A stretch of 64,000 nucleotides of DNA, from the NCBI GenBank assembly GCA_033032865.1, contig JAWHQI010000276.1:1798001-1862000 (forward strand), written 5' to 3'. A program made the translations under genes and the position numbers. The DNA is from Dactylorhiza incarnata (Eukaryota; Streptophyta; Magnoliopsida; Asparagales; Orchidaceae). The notes under the pieces are model-generated. The model made no database searches. It was not told where the DNA came from and saw only the letters and a program-made list of their open reading frames with translations. This document shows positions 9,736 to 20,713 of the stretch, in pieces (positions within the stretch are counted from its first letter, which is position 1; every line of letters starts with the position of its first letter).

Positions 9736-11710
9736 TGTAACACCCTACCAGTACGAATAGTATAACAGTAGGTCCGGCCGGGACCCCACGCCATACAAAC
9801 CACACTAGCTAGGAGTTAAAAGGTGATAAACAGAAAGAACTACAACAGAGTAAACTAAACACTAGCGGAAGCATAGTGATTTAACATTTCATTTAGAACT
9901 GTCCACTATCATAGGAATGAAACCATAAAATAGAGTTACGGCCTTAAGGCCTTACATTCACGAATGTACAAAACTCAGAACATACTTCGGCACGCAGGCC
10001 AGCAATACATGAGAAAGCCGAAAAGGGAGGCTGGCCTTCAAGGGCCAACTCAGCAAAAGGGCCACCGCCCGCTATTTCCCACTAGGCTCACCTGCACCTG
10101 CATAAGAATATTCCACCAAGCGGTGGCAAACAAAGTAACGGTCAGCACAACTGACCAAATTATAACGACCCCACCCCTTTCCCGGGGTGGCGGAGCTTCT
10201 ACCCTGCAAGCAAGCCATACTAGCACAAGCACTAATATAAAGAAAGTGCAACTACACAAGGTGAGGTTTCAAGCACAATCAATCTTCTAGGTTGAGCATC
10301 AAAAAGGAGGGAACCTAGGTATGCACATGATGTTGGTTGGGTTCACCCGAAGGTTCCCCACAACCGTCTAAACAACCACATGAGGATAACAACATCAATT
10401 CCACAAAACACTCCACCGTAAGGGCCATCGCCTTAGGTGGGGAGAAGAGCTTTTGGTCGGTCTAGATAAATCACCTTCCACGACCTCTCCCATGATCACA
10501 CGGCTTCCATGAGGTAGGGACCGCTTACCGATCTGCATGGAAACGTGTTCGGTTTAGCTTTTCCCGTGCTCTAATCGTCGCAATCTATCGCACGACGCGG
10601 GTACGGCTTCACCTCAGCCCGTAAGGGTTTAGCACTTGTTAGTGCTACACAAAACATAAGTTACAACACCCAAGCCTACAAGAGGACTTAGGCTTTACAC
10701 GTAACCAAAAAAGAGGTACAAGACCACTCCTCAACAATTCTAGTGGTGAAGGTTTGCATTCAACCATTCGCAAAGCATGGGGCTTTCGTTAGGATCTTCA
10801 CAACACGCCTACGCTTAAATCCCGCAATACCATCGCATATATCACGGAGTCATTCTCCGGCACGCATTCTAGGCTTAACCTAAATGCAACGTCGCAAATC
10901 AAGCATCACCGACTCGGGCTCACGACCACGAATAAGCTTCACAAACAATGCCTAAATCCGCATGACTACCGGATTTTCTACATGCAATATGCCGGGGATG
11001 GACACAATCTACCTGGAGTTCCGAAGAACTTGAGGAAATCCTACACTTCACCCATTTGGTGAAAGGGATTCCTCATGCAAGCATAGAGAAATGAAAGAGA
11101 GGACAATTGACAAGTCCAAATATCGGGAGGAAGAATCGTTACCCTAGAAGCGTTCTTCTTAGCCATGGATCTGAGATTTCACACGGAGGGAAAGGACCGC
11201 ACCGGGCTGCACTCTCCAGATCTGGAATTGGCTCGCGAAACGCAGCTCCGGAGCTCCGTCATTGGCGGGATCTCCTCTTCTTCTTCCTTGCCTCCTTCTT
11301 CTTTCTCTAGCCTAGGAGAGAGAAGAGCCTTGATATTATGAGGATAGAACCCCTCTCAAAAGCCCTAATACCCTCCAGCCATTCATCACATCCGTTGGAT
11401 CAAATTCTAAGAATTTTGAACGGCCGGATCAACTTCTCCGTTCATTTTTGCGGAGCAGAATAAACAGTGCGCACGCTCACAGCCGCACGGTCACTGGTCG
11501 TGCGTGAAGAACCTCTGGTCGTGCGCGTAGCTTTGCAGCCGACCACATTTCCTCTTAATTAATGCACGATCATGCGCACGATCACTGGTCGTGCGCGAAG
11601 AAGAGGCCACTGGTCGTGCACGAGGAGCAGGTAGGGAAAATTCAGCCTACTTCGAGCGCCGCACTACCATTCCGCCTACTTCGACAAACTATGATTTTTG
11701 GGGTGTTACA
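9736..11710 (-). mobile_element. E2 3' LTR
   Basis: 1975 bp with perfect TGTAACACC/GGTGTTACA ends. The U3 side (11465-11640) carries repeated GGTCGTGCGCG/CGCACGATC motifs. It is followed on its right by the PPT, so it is the 3' LTR of a minus-strand element. Confidence 0.95.
11465..11640. repeat. CpG inverted-motif array in E2 U3
   Basis: Repeated short inverted motifs: CGCACGGTC, ACTGGTCGTGCG, CGCACGATC. The equivalent array in the other LTR is 26745-26900. A weak TATA-like ATAATATCA lies downstream on the minus strand (about 11330). Role unknown; possibly transcriptional or a target of DNA methylation. Confidence 0.75.
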
Positions 11711-11724
11711 ACTCCACCTCTCTT
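11711..11724 (-). other. E2 polypurine tract
   Basis: AAGAGAGGTGGAGT on the minus strand, immediately before the 3' LTR start. Confidence 0.85.
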
Positions 11725-13543
11725 AAAAGAATTTCGTCCCGAAATTTTGAATACCGTAGTAATAGTAAATACAGTTAAAATTACCTGAGGGGAATAGCTC
11801 GGGGTACTCCGCGAGCATCGCTTGCTCTCTTTCCCAAGAGAGTTCCTCTCTTCCGCAATTATTCCAACGGACTTTCACCATCCGTATGGACTTGTTCCGC
11901 AACTGCTTCACTTCAGTGTATTCAATGCAAAAGGGCTTGACTTTCGTCGTTAGCCCACCATCTACCGACACTTCATTGACAACGACAACCACATTAGGCT
12001 CTTTAACAGCCTTCCTCAACACAGAGATGTGGAATACTTGATGCAGCCCGCTCAACTCCAAAGATAGAGCAAGCCGGTAAGCAGCTTCACCGATGCGCTC
12101 CAAGATCTTGAACGGTCCTAAGTACCTTGGACTTAGTTTTTTCAAGCGTCGGATCCTTGATACTCCTTTGAATGGTTTGATCTTGAGATAGACCCAGTCT
12201 CCAATGGAAAACTCGACGTTTCGGTGATTTGCGTTGTAATATTTTGCCTGCCGATCCTGGGCAATGAGCAAGCGCTCCCGAATAGCCCGGATCGATGTAA
12301 TCGCCTCATCCACATCTTTGCGTTTTAACAACTTAGTGTCGCCCGTTTCAGCCCAAGACAACGGTGTGCGACATTTCTAACCATAAAGATCCTCGAAAGG
12401 GGCCATCTTTATACTCGCTTGGTAGCTGTTATTATAAGCAAATTCGATCATAAAGATATGGTCCTCCCATCTCTTTCTGAAATCCAGGGCGCACATCCTC
12501 AGCATGTCTTCCATCGTCCTATTGGTCCTTTCGGTCTGTCCATCCGTTTGCGGGTGGAAGGCCGTGCTAAACTTCAGCTTGGTACACAATAGTTGATGAA
12601 TCAGCTTCCAATCATTCGATGTGAACCGCCCATCACGATCACTGACGATGCTACGGGGAATCCCGTGCAACCGTACGATGTTATCCACGTACAACTTTGC
12701 CAGCTTTTCTACAGAATCATCCTTCCGGTTCGGAATGAAGTGTGATACCTTTATCAGTCTGTCCACGATCACCCAGATGGCGTAGTTTCCATGTTGTGAT
12801 CTCGGCAATCCGTGCACGAAATCCATCAAAATATCATCAAACTTCCATTCCGGAATCGGCAAGGACTTCAAAAGTCCACCGGGACGTTGACATTCCTCCT
12901 TCACCAACGCGCAAGTATTACACTTGGCCACGTAGAGGGCAATGTCCTTCTTCATACCCGGCCACCAGAAAAGTTTCTTCATGTCCATGTACATTTTCGT
13001 GCTCCCAGGGTGGATCGAGTACTTGGTATGATGAGCCTCGTACATCAACTCAGCCCATAGAGTACCAATGTTTGGGATGCACAATCTGCCCTCTTTCCAT
13101 ATAAGGCCATCTTCGAAGGAGAAATCAGCGTTTAACCCATCCACGGTTTCCGCTTTATAGCGTTTCATGCTCTCATCCAGCTCCAATGCTTGTCGAACTC
13201 GGTCGGCAAGGTCGTATTGAACCTTCGTCCAGTTCAAGCATGCTGAAGTGGATGCTCTTCTATCAACGCAAATGATCTCCATTTCTTCCAGTTCGCGAAT
13301 TAGATGCTCATCGTGCATCAAAATCCAATTTGCTTGAGCAGGAGCCCGACGACTCAACGCGTCTGCAACTACATTTCCCTTTCCAGGAGTATATTTGATG
13401 TCGAAGGTGTAGTCCCCCAGAAACTCCATCCACCTCCTCTGACGCATATTCAACTCCCTTTGATCCAGCAGGTACTTGAGGCTCTTGTGGTCGGTAAAGA
13501 TGTCGATCTTCACGCCATACAAATAATGCCACCAAAGTTTGAG
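11723..13543 (-). pseudogene. pol: E2 pol, distal part: RNase H, integrase, chromodomain
   Basis: Runs leftward from 13543. It re-enters the RNase H tail ([17 protein letters not shown]), then the full integrase: zinc finger H..H..C..C around [11 protein letters not shown] and CNTCALVK, catalytic Asp in MDFVHGLP, second Asp in SDRDGRFTS and the Glu in [15 protein letters not shown] at 12375-12377 interrupts the frame; the same frame then gives the GDWVYLK integrase C-terminal domain and a chromodomain-like end (VKVRWNN...WERE...YPELF). The integrase joins cDNA to chromosomal DNA; chromodomains of this lineage steer insertion to heterochromatin. The first 923 bp duplicate 13544-14466. The reading frame continues into the PPT region, stopping at 11723. 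Confidence 0.85.
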
Positions 13544-14466
13544 GTGAACCGCCCATCACGATCACTGACGATGCTACGGGGAATCCCGTGCAACAGTACG
13601 ATGTTATCCACGTACAACTTTGCCAGCTTTTCTACAGAATCATCCTTCTGGTTCGGAATGAAGTGTGATACCTTGGTCAGTCTGTCCACGATCACCCAGA
13701 TGGCGTCGTTTCCATGTTGTGATCTCGGCAATCCGTGCACGAAATCCATCGAAATATCATCAAACTTCCATTCCGGAATCGGCAAGGACTTCAAAAATCC
13801 ACCGGGACGTTGACATTCCGCCTTCACCAACGCGCAAGTATTACACTTGGCCACGTAGAGAGCAATGTCCTTCTTCATACCCGGCCACCAGAAAAGTTTC
13901 TTCATGTCCATGTACATTTTCGTGCTCCCAGGGTGGATCGAGTACTTGGTATGATGAGCCTCGTACATCAACTCCGCCTGTAGAGTACCAATGTTTGGGA
14001 CGCACAATCTGCCCTCTTTCCACATAAGGCCATCTTCGAAGGAGAAATCAGTGTTTAACCCATCCACAGTTTCCGCTTTATAGCGTTTCATGCTCTCATC
14101 CAGCTCCAATGCTTGTCGAACTCGGTCGGCAAGGTCGTATTGAACCTCCGTCCAATTCAAGCATGCTGAAGTGGGCGCTCTTCTATCAACGCAAATGATC
14201 TCCATTTCTTCTAGTTCGCGGATTAGACGCTCATCGTGCATCAAAATCCAATTTGCTTGAGCGGGAGCCCGACGACTCAACGCATCCGCAACTACATTTC
14301 CCTTTCCAGGAGTATATTTGATGTCGAAGGTGTAGTCCCCCAGAAACTCCATCCACCTCCTCTGACGCATATTCAACTCCCTTTGATCCAGCAGGTACTT
14401 GAGGCTCTTGTGGTCGGTAAAGATGTCGATCTTCACGCCATACAAATAATTCCTCCAAAGTTTGAG
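12621..14466. repeat. 923-bp tandem duplication within E2 pol
   Basis: Copy 1 is 12621-13543 and copy 2 is 13544-14466. Both begin GTGAACCGCCC and end AAAGTTTGAG, offset 923 bp throughout. They differ at perhaps 2-3 percent of positions by eye (about 16 amino acid changes). The junction puts the RNase H start directly after the integrase Asp region, so copy 2 encodes an integrase lacking the catalytic Glu. Confidence 0.95.
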
Positions 14467-14774
14467 AGCAAATACCACGGCCGCTAGCTCCAAATCATGG
14501 ACCGGGTAATTTCTCTCATGAACCTTCAATTGTCGGGAGCCGTAGGCAATTACCTTTCCGAACTGCACTAGGATCAACCCAAGCCACTCCCCGAGGCATC
14601 GCTATAAATTTCGTAGCCTTCCGTACCACATGGCGAGCATAGAATGGGCGCCGTGGTCAGACGGCTCTTCAGCTCTTCAAAAGCTCGTGCGCACTCGGGC
14701 GACCAAATGAACTTATGATCTTTCCTAGTCAGTTTAGTGAGAGGGAGTGCAATCCTCGAGAAGTTTTCCACAAA
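13544..14774 (-). pseudogene. pol: E2 pol, middle part: RNase H and truncated integrase
   Basis: This resumes the RT thumb/RNase H split by E3 (ENFSRIALPLTKL), with RNase H Asp in YSDASG at about 14590-14605. A 1-nt deletion near 14576 shifts the frame. Then come [17 protein letters not shown] and DALSRR of RNase H, and integrase as far as SDRDGRFTS, where the tandem duplication jumps back to RNase H sequence and stops at 13510. The integrase copy lacks the final catalytic Glu. The fragment is clearly coding in origin but cannot give a working enzyme. Confidence 0.85.
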
Positions 14775-14779
14775 GCGCC
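14775..14779. repeat. E3 target site duplication
   Basis: GCGCC here and at 22224-22228 flank E3 exactly. Removing E3 and one copy restores the E2 pol frame at the GYYRR position. Confidence 0.95.
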
Positions 14780-14849
14780 TGTTGCGAAAATGATTTCTCT
14801 TAACCCCTAGAAATGAATTCTAAGAATGAAAAAAACAAGGCTAAGTAAA

Positions 14850-15065
14850 TATGCGTCGAATAGTATTCGACGTTTCCTTCAGGTTGAGTCGAAGTAACTC
14901 TAGGAAGATTTCGACGTAAGTCTAGTCGACGCCACTCTGATTTCTAGTCGACGCATCTAATGAAGTCGACGCACCTCAGTCGACGCACCTTCCTTATTTT
15001 CTCTCGACGTCCAGAAAGGATGCTCTCGACGCTTGCGTTGAATAGTAATCGACGCACGTCGATTT
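14850..15065. repeat. TGCGTCGA/TCGACGCA array in E3 U3
   Basis: About a dozen copies of CGTCGA, TCGACG or GTCGAC in both orientations within 215 bp. The same array is at 21000-21215. The motif recurs inside E3 at 17995-18215 (gag coding) and 18560-18735 (before ORF2). Confidence 0.9.
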
Positions 15066-15708
15066 CCATGACAGAATTTAAATATGCGCCAGATCTATTT
15101 CCTTCTTTCAATAGATCTGATTTATATGGAATAAGTGTCAATATTTTATAGCCGTTCTGAATCATTCTTTCCTTATATCTGATTCTTGGCTAATTTGATT
15201 TAACTTATTTGGATATTATTTGAAATCTGAATTGGTTCTTTGCTTCTACAGAAATAAATATTATGGAAACATTTTCATCTTTCTATTTTTCTGACTGCTA
15301 ATTAATTATCCTCCTATAGCATTATTTTGAATACACAGAGCTACAAATAAAGAGGAGGTCGGCAGAAAATGACAGTTGAGTGATCCACCACATACATTTT
15401 TGAAATAGAGGAAAAGCTCCCAAGAGAAAAGAGAGAAATTGAGAAAAAGCTCTGCAGCAACATTCAACCACTTCTTCTTCTTCTGCTTCTGAAATCACAC
15501 TGCTGCAAAATCTGATAGCTCTCACAAAGAGGGAAAGTCTGCAAATCTTCTTCTCTCTATAGAAGAAAGATTCAATGCACTTCTTGTGCTTCCAATCTTC
15601 TTGCTAGGAAGAAGATTCATTCTTGTCCTTATATCTTTCTTGCTTTCTTTCTTACATCTAACATTGTAAAAGAGTTTTTAGAATCTCTCTTCAAAAATTC
15701 AGTGTACT

Positions 15709-15811
15709 GGTTCTAAGAGTCTCCTTGTCAAAAGACTCAGTTGGTTCTAAGAGTCTCCTTGTCAAAAGACTCAGGGTGGTTCTAAGAGTCTCCTTATCAA
15801 AAGACTCAGTA
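15709..15811. repeat. 34-35 bp tandem repeat, three copies
   Basis: GGTTCTAAGAGTCTCCTT starts at 15709, 15743 and 15778, each followed by TCAAAAGACTCAG. Adjacent AGTCT...AGACT segments could form hairpins. It is repeated at 21862-21964 in the other LTR. Confidence 0.9.
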
Positions 15812-16022
15812 CAAGATAGTGAATTCCTACCAAGGGGGTAGAAGAGTGGACTACCCAAAGTTTGGGGAACCACTATATTTTCTTGTGTTGTGCTGTGATT
15901 TATTTTCTTGCATTTACTTTATTTTCTTGCTTAATTCTTGTTGGTGTGTGGGAAGCTCTAATCTGTGATTATACACATATATATATATTAACTTTGCACA
16001 AAATATTTTTAATCTCTATTAA

Positions 16023-16044
16023 CCCCCCCCCCCCCCCCCCCCCC
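16023..16044. repeat. Poly-C run in U5
   Basis: 22 C in a row, against 13 C at 22174-22186 in the 3' LTR. The exact length may be a sequencing or assembly artefact. Confidence 0.8.
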
Positions 16045-16083
16045 TCTAGAGAATTCTAGTGAGGTTAACTGTGCACTTTCAAT

Positions 16084-16095
16084 TGGTATCAAAGC
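16084..16095 (+). other. E3 primer binding site
   Basis: TGGTATCAAAGC, two bases after the LTR end, one mismatch from the canonical initiator tRNA-Met site. Confidence 0.9.
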
Positions 16096-16178
16096 GAGGT
16101 TGATCTAAAAAGGATAACTCCTTGATCAAAAAGATCTTACCTCTCATATATATATATTTTTCAAAACTATTTTATCAT

Positions 16179-18466
16179 ATGGCACAAATCAAAGATTATG
16201 CTTCCACCAGACCTCCAATGTGCAATCTTGAAAAGTTTGCAGTTTGGAAAACAAGAATTAGAATTTATATGAATTCCATTGATGCTGACTTGTTTGATAT
16301 TACTATGACAGGTCCCCCAAAGCCTTATAGAAAGGATGCAAATGGCAATGTCACACAAACACTTGTTCCAAGATCTGAGTGGACAGAAGATGAAAAGAAG
16401 GCAAGAACATATGATCTAAAGGCCATGAACATACTTGTCTCAACTCTCTCAGATGACATTTTTCAAAAGGTTGTTGACTGTGAATCATCCAAAGAAATTT
16501 GGGATGCTCTCACAAAGATGGTGGAAGGAAGTGCTGATGAAAAGAAAGATAAAAAGGCTCTATTGATCTCTCAATATGAGAACCTCCAAAAGAAGGCTGA
16601 AGAAAGCATCTCTGAAATATATGACAGATTCAGTCTGATCATCAATCAACTAAGAGACTTGGATAGAGAAATCTCTCTCACTGAGATTAATGACAAATTG
16701 CTAATGAGTCTCCCTAGTTCATGAGACTCAAGAATATGGGCAATAAGAGACACAAGAGGACAAAAAGAGATCTCAACAGATGCTATCTTAGGAAAACTCA
16801 GCTCTTATGAGCAGTTGCTGAAAACTAGAGAGGAGAAGGAAAGAAGAGAAAACAATCTAATTTCCTCAAAAAGCAGGAACATTGCTCTGAAGGCAACAGA
16901 AGAAGGAACCCCTGTCACTGAAGAAGAATTATTCAGTTTCTTGGCCAGAAGATTTAAGAAACTGGTCAAGACAGATGGATCAAAAAGGAGGGAGTCAAAA
17001 CCAAGGTATGACAAAACCCCCACTAAAGAAATTATTTGCTATTCTTGCAGGAAACCTGGACACATTGCCCCAGAATGTCCAGAGAATGCTGAAACAGAAA
17101 AGGATCTGAAAAAGAAAGATCTGAAGAAAAAGGGGCAGAAGAAAGAAAGAGGCTTCATTGCAGAAGTCTGGAGTGAAACAAACTCTGAGGATAGTTCATC
17201 CTCTAAGAGTGACAATGAAGAATCTAGGCAAGAAGACCTATGCTTGATGGCCTTTGAAGACTCAAAGAATGATGATAAATCATGGAGTGAAACAGGATCA
17301 AAAGAAAGCATATCTTCTGATGATGAAAAAGAAAAGAACCTCATTCTCATTGAGGAGTCTGAGGATGAGGATGAGGTAAGCATGTTTGATGAAATAGATT
17401 TTCAAAGTGATAATTTTAGAAATGATTTTATGGGAATGTACCTAGATCAACTAAAAACAAAACAAGAAATTAAAGATCTAAAAGAACAAATCAATGTAGC
17501 TAAAAACCAGAGAAACACACAGAAATTAAATCCTCTAAAGATTATGAATTAATAGCTAGCAGAATAGAAAAGGAAATAGAAAGGGCTAGAATAGAAAATC
17601 AGTACCTTAAGGATAAAGTAACCCAGGCAAAAGCCTTTGAAGAATCAATAAAAATGAGAAGCCAAACTCTTAAGGAAATCACTGAAAAACAAACAATAAG
17701 ACACAACCATCTTGGGCTATGGGCTGATCCCTCAATCAGCCTAATCCCATCCAACAAACCTGCTTGGATGAGCCCTGTAAAATTCACTAAACCTGTCAAA
17801 ATGACAAACCAAGAAAAAGACCCAAAAGATAAGGAAGAAAACTCCTTCAAAGAAATAAAGGAATTTGATGAAACATCTTATTATTCAGCTGATGACTCAC
17901 AAACTTCATCTGAAGAAACAATCAAACCAAGAAAAACAAGACATAAAGGAGTAAAAACAGAGAAAGGCAAAATGAAAATTTATGAAGATACAGTTGCGTC
18001 GACTTCATATCGACGCATGCACGATAGTGCGTCGACTTCTACTCAACGCAATCTCTCAGATGCTTCGACCTCTTCTAGATGGATGAACAAAAGCACGTCG
18101 ACTTCCAATCGACGCAACTTTTTCTATGCGTCGAAATCAGATCGACACCATCTGGAGAAAGCGCCGAATACAAATCAACGTGACTATCAACATGCGTCGA
18201 ATGGATATCGACGCACAAAAATTCAGAACAATTTAAACATCTTTCCTCCAAAAGTCTTTCATCCTAACCCTTATTCAGGACCCATTCATCCTAATCATGA
18301 ATTCTATCCAAATCAAACCCTCTATTCTAACCAACACTCTTATCCTCATCAACACTTCTATCCTACTCTAAACTCAAATTCTCATAATAATAGGATAATC
18401 AAATGCTATATATGTAACAAAACTGGCCACCTTGCCAAACAATGTTGGCATAATCAATCAAACTAA
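16179..18466 (+). pseudogene. gag: E3 gag with two zinc knuckles
   Basis: Copia gag of about 760 codons. I chose the ATG at 16179 (MAQIKDYAS) because it opens the usual gag N-terminus; an in-frame ATG lies at 16122. Residues 1-180 match the UBN2-type gag core (FAVWKTRIRIYM, KKALLISQYENLQ). A single TGA at 16722 and one frameshift near 17500-17521 break an otherwise open frame. Knuckle 1 (CYSCRKPGHIAPEC) is at 17037-17078; a second (CYICNKTGHLAKQC) lies at the extreme C-terminus, 18404-18445. Between them are acidic serine-rich and coiled-coil stretches, a segment of repeats (STSYRR, STSNRR) and a Tyr/Pro/His/Asn-rich tail. Gag packages element RNA. No protease follows. Confidence 0.85.
17995..18215. 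repeat. LTR motif array inside gag coding sequence
   Basis: At least six GCGTCGA...TCGACGC units sit in frame in gag and encode Ser/Thr/Arg repeats. It is the same nucleotide motif as the U3 array of the same element. Confidence 0.8.
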
Positions 18467-18539
18467 CTGTAAAAATTAGTCCTAGGCTGTCTTAGAAAAG
18501 CTTTAGGACTAGGAAGAGACAACAAGAAATAAGAACATA

Positions 18540-18832
18540 GAGTGGTTCAGAAAAATCAAAAGTCACGTCAACTTCTACTCAATGCTCCGTAGATGACTCA
18601 GATCAACAGGTGTAATCGACGCATGCGTTGACTACTATCGACGCATACGTCGATAGGAAACCCTATCATACCAAATCAGACCATATCGACATTCACGTCG
18701 AATTCCACTCGCCGTAACGTCGACTTCATAAAAACGAGCGGCAATACTAAAATATTCTCAGTCACATCCACTGAAGTACCGAATAAGCCTCGAATTGAGT
18801 CCCGTTTCGACGCTTCACCTGACTTAAATAAA
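18540..18832 (+). promoter_or_regulatory. Candidate internal promoter of E3 ORF2
   Basis: An untranslated stretch after gag. At 18560-18735 it holds ATCGACGCATGCG, TCGACGCATACGTCGA and ACGTCGA motifs, the set seen in the E3 U3. A TATA-like TTAAATAAA follows at 18824-18832, about 95-100 bp before the ORF2 ATG, then a pyrimidine-rich leader (CTTCTTGCTCCTCTGTCC). The layout copies LTR U3-TATA-leader. Promoter activity is inferred. Confidence 0.5.
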
Positions 18833-18925
18833 CTCTTCAGTTAGAAAACCTTCGCGATTCTGCATCTATCATCCTTCTTGCTCCTCTGTCCAGCTGATTC
18901 TTTTTCCCTCTCTCACCGATCTTCA

Positions 18926-20713
18926 ATGGCTCCCAAGATAAATTCTGGGTTCGATATCGACCTCGAATCCTTCCAAGCAGCAGCAGAGAACTATAAGAAC
19001 ATCATAGCTCTCTTCACTGAAGCAGGATTGGACAAGATCATCTCCACTAGGTGCAAGCTTCTGGAAACTGAGCTCACAGAGCTCATAACTCATGTTCAGA
19101 TTTCTGAACAAGGAGAAATCCAAGGAACACTATATGAGACACCAGTCTCAATCTCAGCAGAACACATTAGGGCCACCTTTGATCTCCCATCAGGTATATC
19201 CTAATGTCATCTTTGTTCAACTAAAATAGGGAAAGGAAATCTCATAAGTATTCATCATTTCCTATTAGGTGATGAATCTATAGACCTCACACCTGATGAA
19301 ATCAAGCATCTGCTAACCACCATGAAGTTCTCAAGGGATAAACCAATCCATCTAAAGAAAATAGACTTTTCTGAGGAGTATAGACTACTAGCAGATATAG
19401 TAGGAAAGATACTACTATGTAAGATATCTGCCCATGATGCAGTGCCCAAGCAGCAACTGAACATCATGGGAGCTCTGGTGTTAAAGAAGAAAATAGACTG
19501 GGCCAGCTGTTTGCTCAAGATGATAGGCTCTAGATATTCCCACAAAGAAAATGCCTACATGAGAATGATGAGTCAAGTACTGTTCCACTCCTTCCCTGAC
19601 CTATGTAGGTCAAAAGGAATTCCCATCCCTCCAGGAAAAAGGATGTCCATAGCCCTATTTTCTAAATGGGCCAGGCAAATCCCTAAGCCTGGTTCCATCC
19701 CTGAAAGGACTCCATCTCCTACCATCTCTCCTGCTCATCCTCCTCCTCCTCCTCCTTCTCAAACAGTCACATCTTCTGTCCCAGCATCATCCTCACCAAT
19801 ACCTCCTCAATCACCTGCTCAACCTTCTTCTATTCCTCCACCTCCTCCATCAAATGTACCTCCTCAAGATGATAGAATCCCCTCTCCACATCCATTATCT
19901 CCTCCTCCTCCTCTATCACCTCTTCCTCCACCATCACCTCCTCATCAACTCTCACACAATGAACCATCTGAATCCACTGAGGCTCTCATCACCCAGTGCA
20001 TATAATCCATAGCTCAAAGATTCCAAGCAATGCAAGATGAGCATTGCTCCCAGATTCATTCCTCCATCCTTCACATGCACACCCAAATAGATGGGGTCAG
20101 TGCCTCTGTGCAAGATCTGAAGTCATCTCTCTCTTCCTCTAGAGTGACTAGGTCTTTCTTAACCTCCTTGGCCAAGAAGGTCAAGAAGGGGGAGAATCTA
20201 GATGAAGATCAGCCCTCCAATCCTAAATCTCCTTCTCACAAATCCCTTCCTACCTCAAAAACTGACAGTCTAGCACTGCTCAAAACCCTTGGGAATGAGA
20301 TAGTACCTGAGCTCCATATTGATGAACAAACAATAGAGGTACTCAGCATAGCAAGAGAGGCTGCAGACCAAGTGGCACTACTGCAAGGGGAAGCAAGCAA
20401 AGCTGAAAAAGAAGATGGGGCAGATGATGAGAAAGTTAAAGAAACTAAACCTCAGGGTGAGCTTGAAATTGTGGTAGCTGAAGTAGGAGCTAAGGAGCTG
20501 GATACCATTGTGAATACATCTGAAAATGAAAAAGAGCAACCAGATGCTGTGTTACCTGAAGCTGAAACTAAGGGGGAGCTAGATGAAACTCAAAGGGACT
20601 CAACTGCTGTGACTCAGGGGGAGATGAGGGTGCTATCTGCTGTTGAGAAAGATCAACCTACCAAAGTCTTCAAAAGAAAAAGAAAGACTCCTCCTACCCC
20701 TCCTGAGTGTTAA
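18926..20713 (+). pseudogene. ORF2 of E3: best-preserved copy
   Basis: Single frame of 596 codons, ATG at 18926, broken only by two TAA codons (19202 and 20003). The N-terminus is helical (FQAAAENYKNIIALF). The conserved core spans about residues 145-230 (LLADIVGK, CK, HDA, KKKIDWAS, then a segment ending LFHSFPDL) and resembles the 'putative plant transposon protein' domain. Residues 265-345 are proline-rich (runs of PPPPPP). The C-terminal third is polar and acidic with probable coiled coil and ends in a basic, nuclear-signal-like KRKRK followed by TPPTPPEC. No signal peptide or membrane helix is evident. It occupies the place of an env-like gene. Function unknown; it may aid particle, nuclear or chromatin steps. 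Confidence 0.75.

Larger units (their letters stand above)
14780..16081 (+). mobile_element. E3 5' LTR
   Basis: 1302 bp. U3 (14850-15065) is packed with TGCGTCGA/TCGACGCA motifs. The TATA position reads CTACAAATAAAG (15341-15352), mutated from CTATAAATAAAG in the other LTR. A 34-35 bp repeat occurs three times at 15709-15811. U5 has 22 consecutive C (16023-16044) before TCTAGAGAATTC. Confidence 0.95.

Noticed and set aside
10050..11310. Short ORFs in the E2 LTRs (both strands)
   Set aside because: They lie in LTR sequence, are not conserved as protein between the two LTR copies and match no domain.
12742..14487. Plus-strand ORFs of 60-169 codons opposite the E2 integrase
   Set aside because: They are shadows of the strongly coding minus strand and occur twice because of the duplication.
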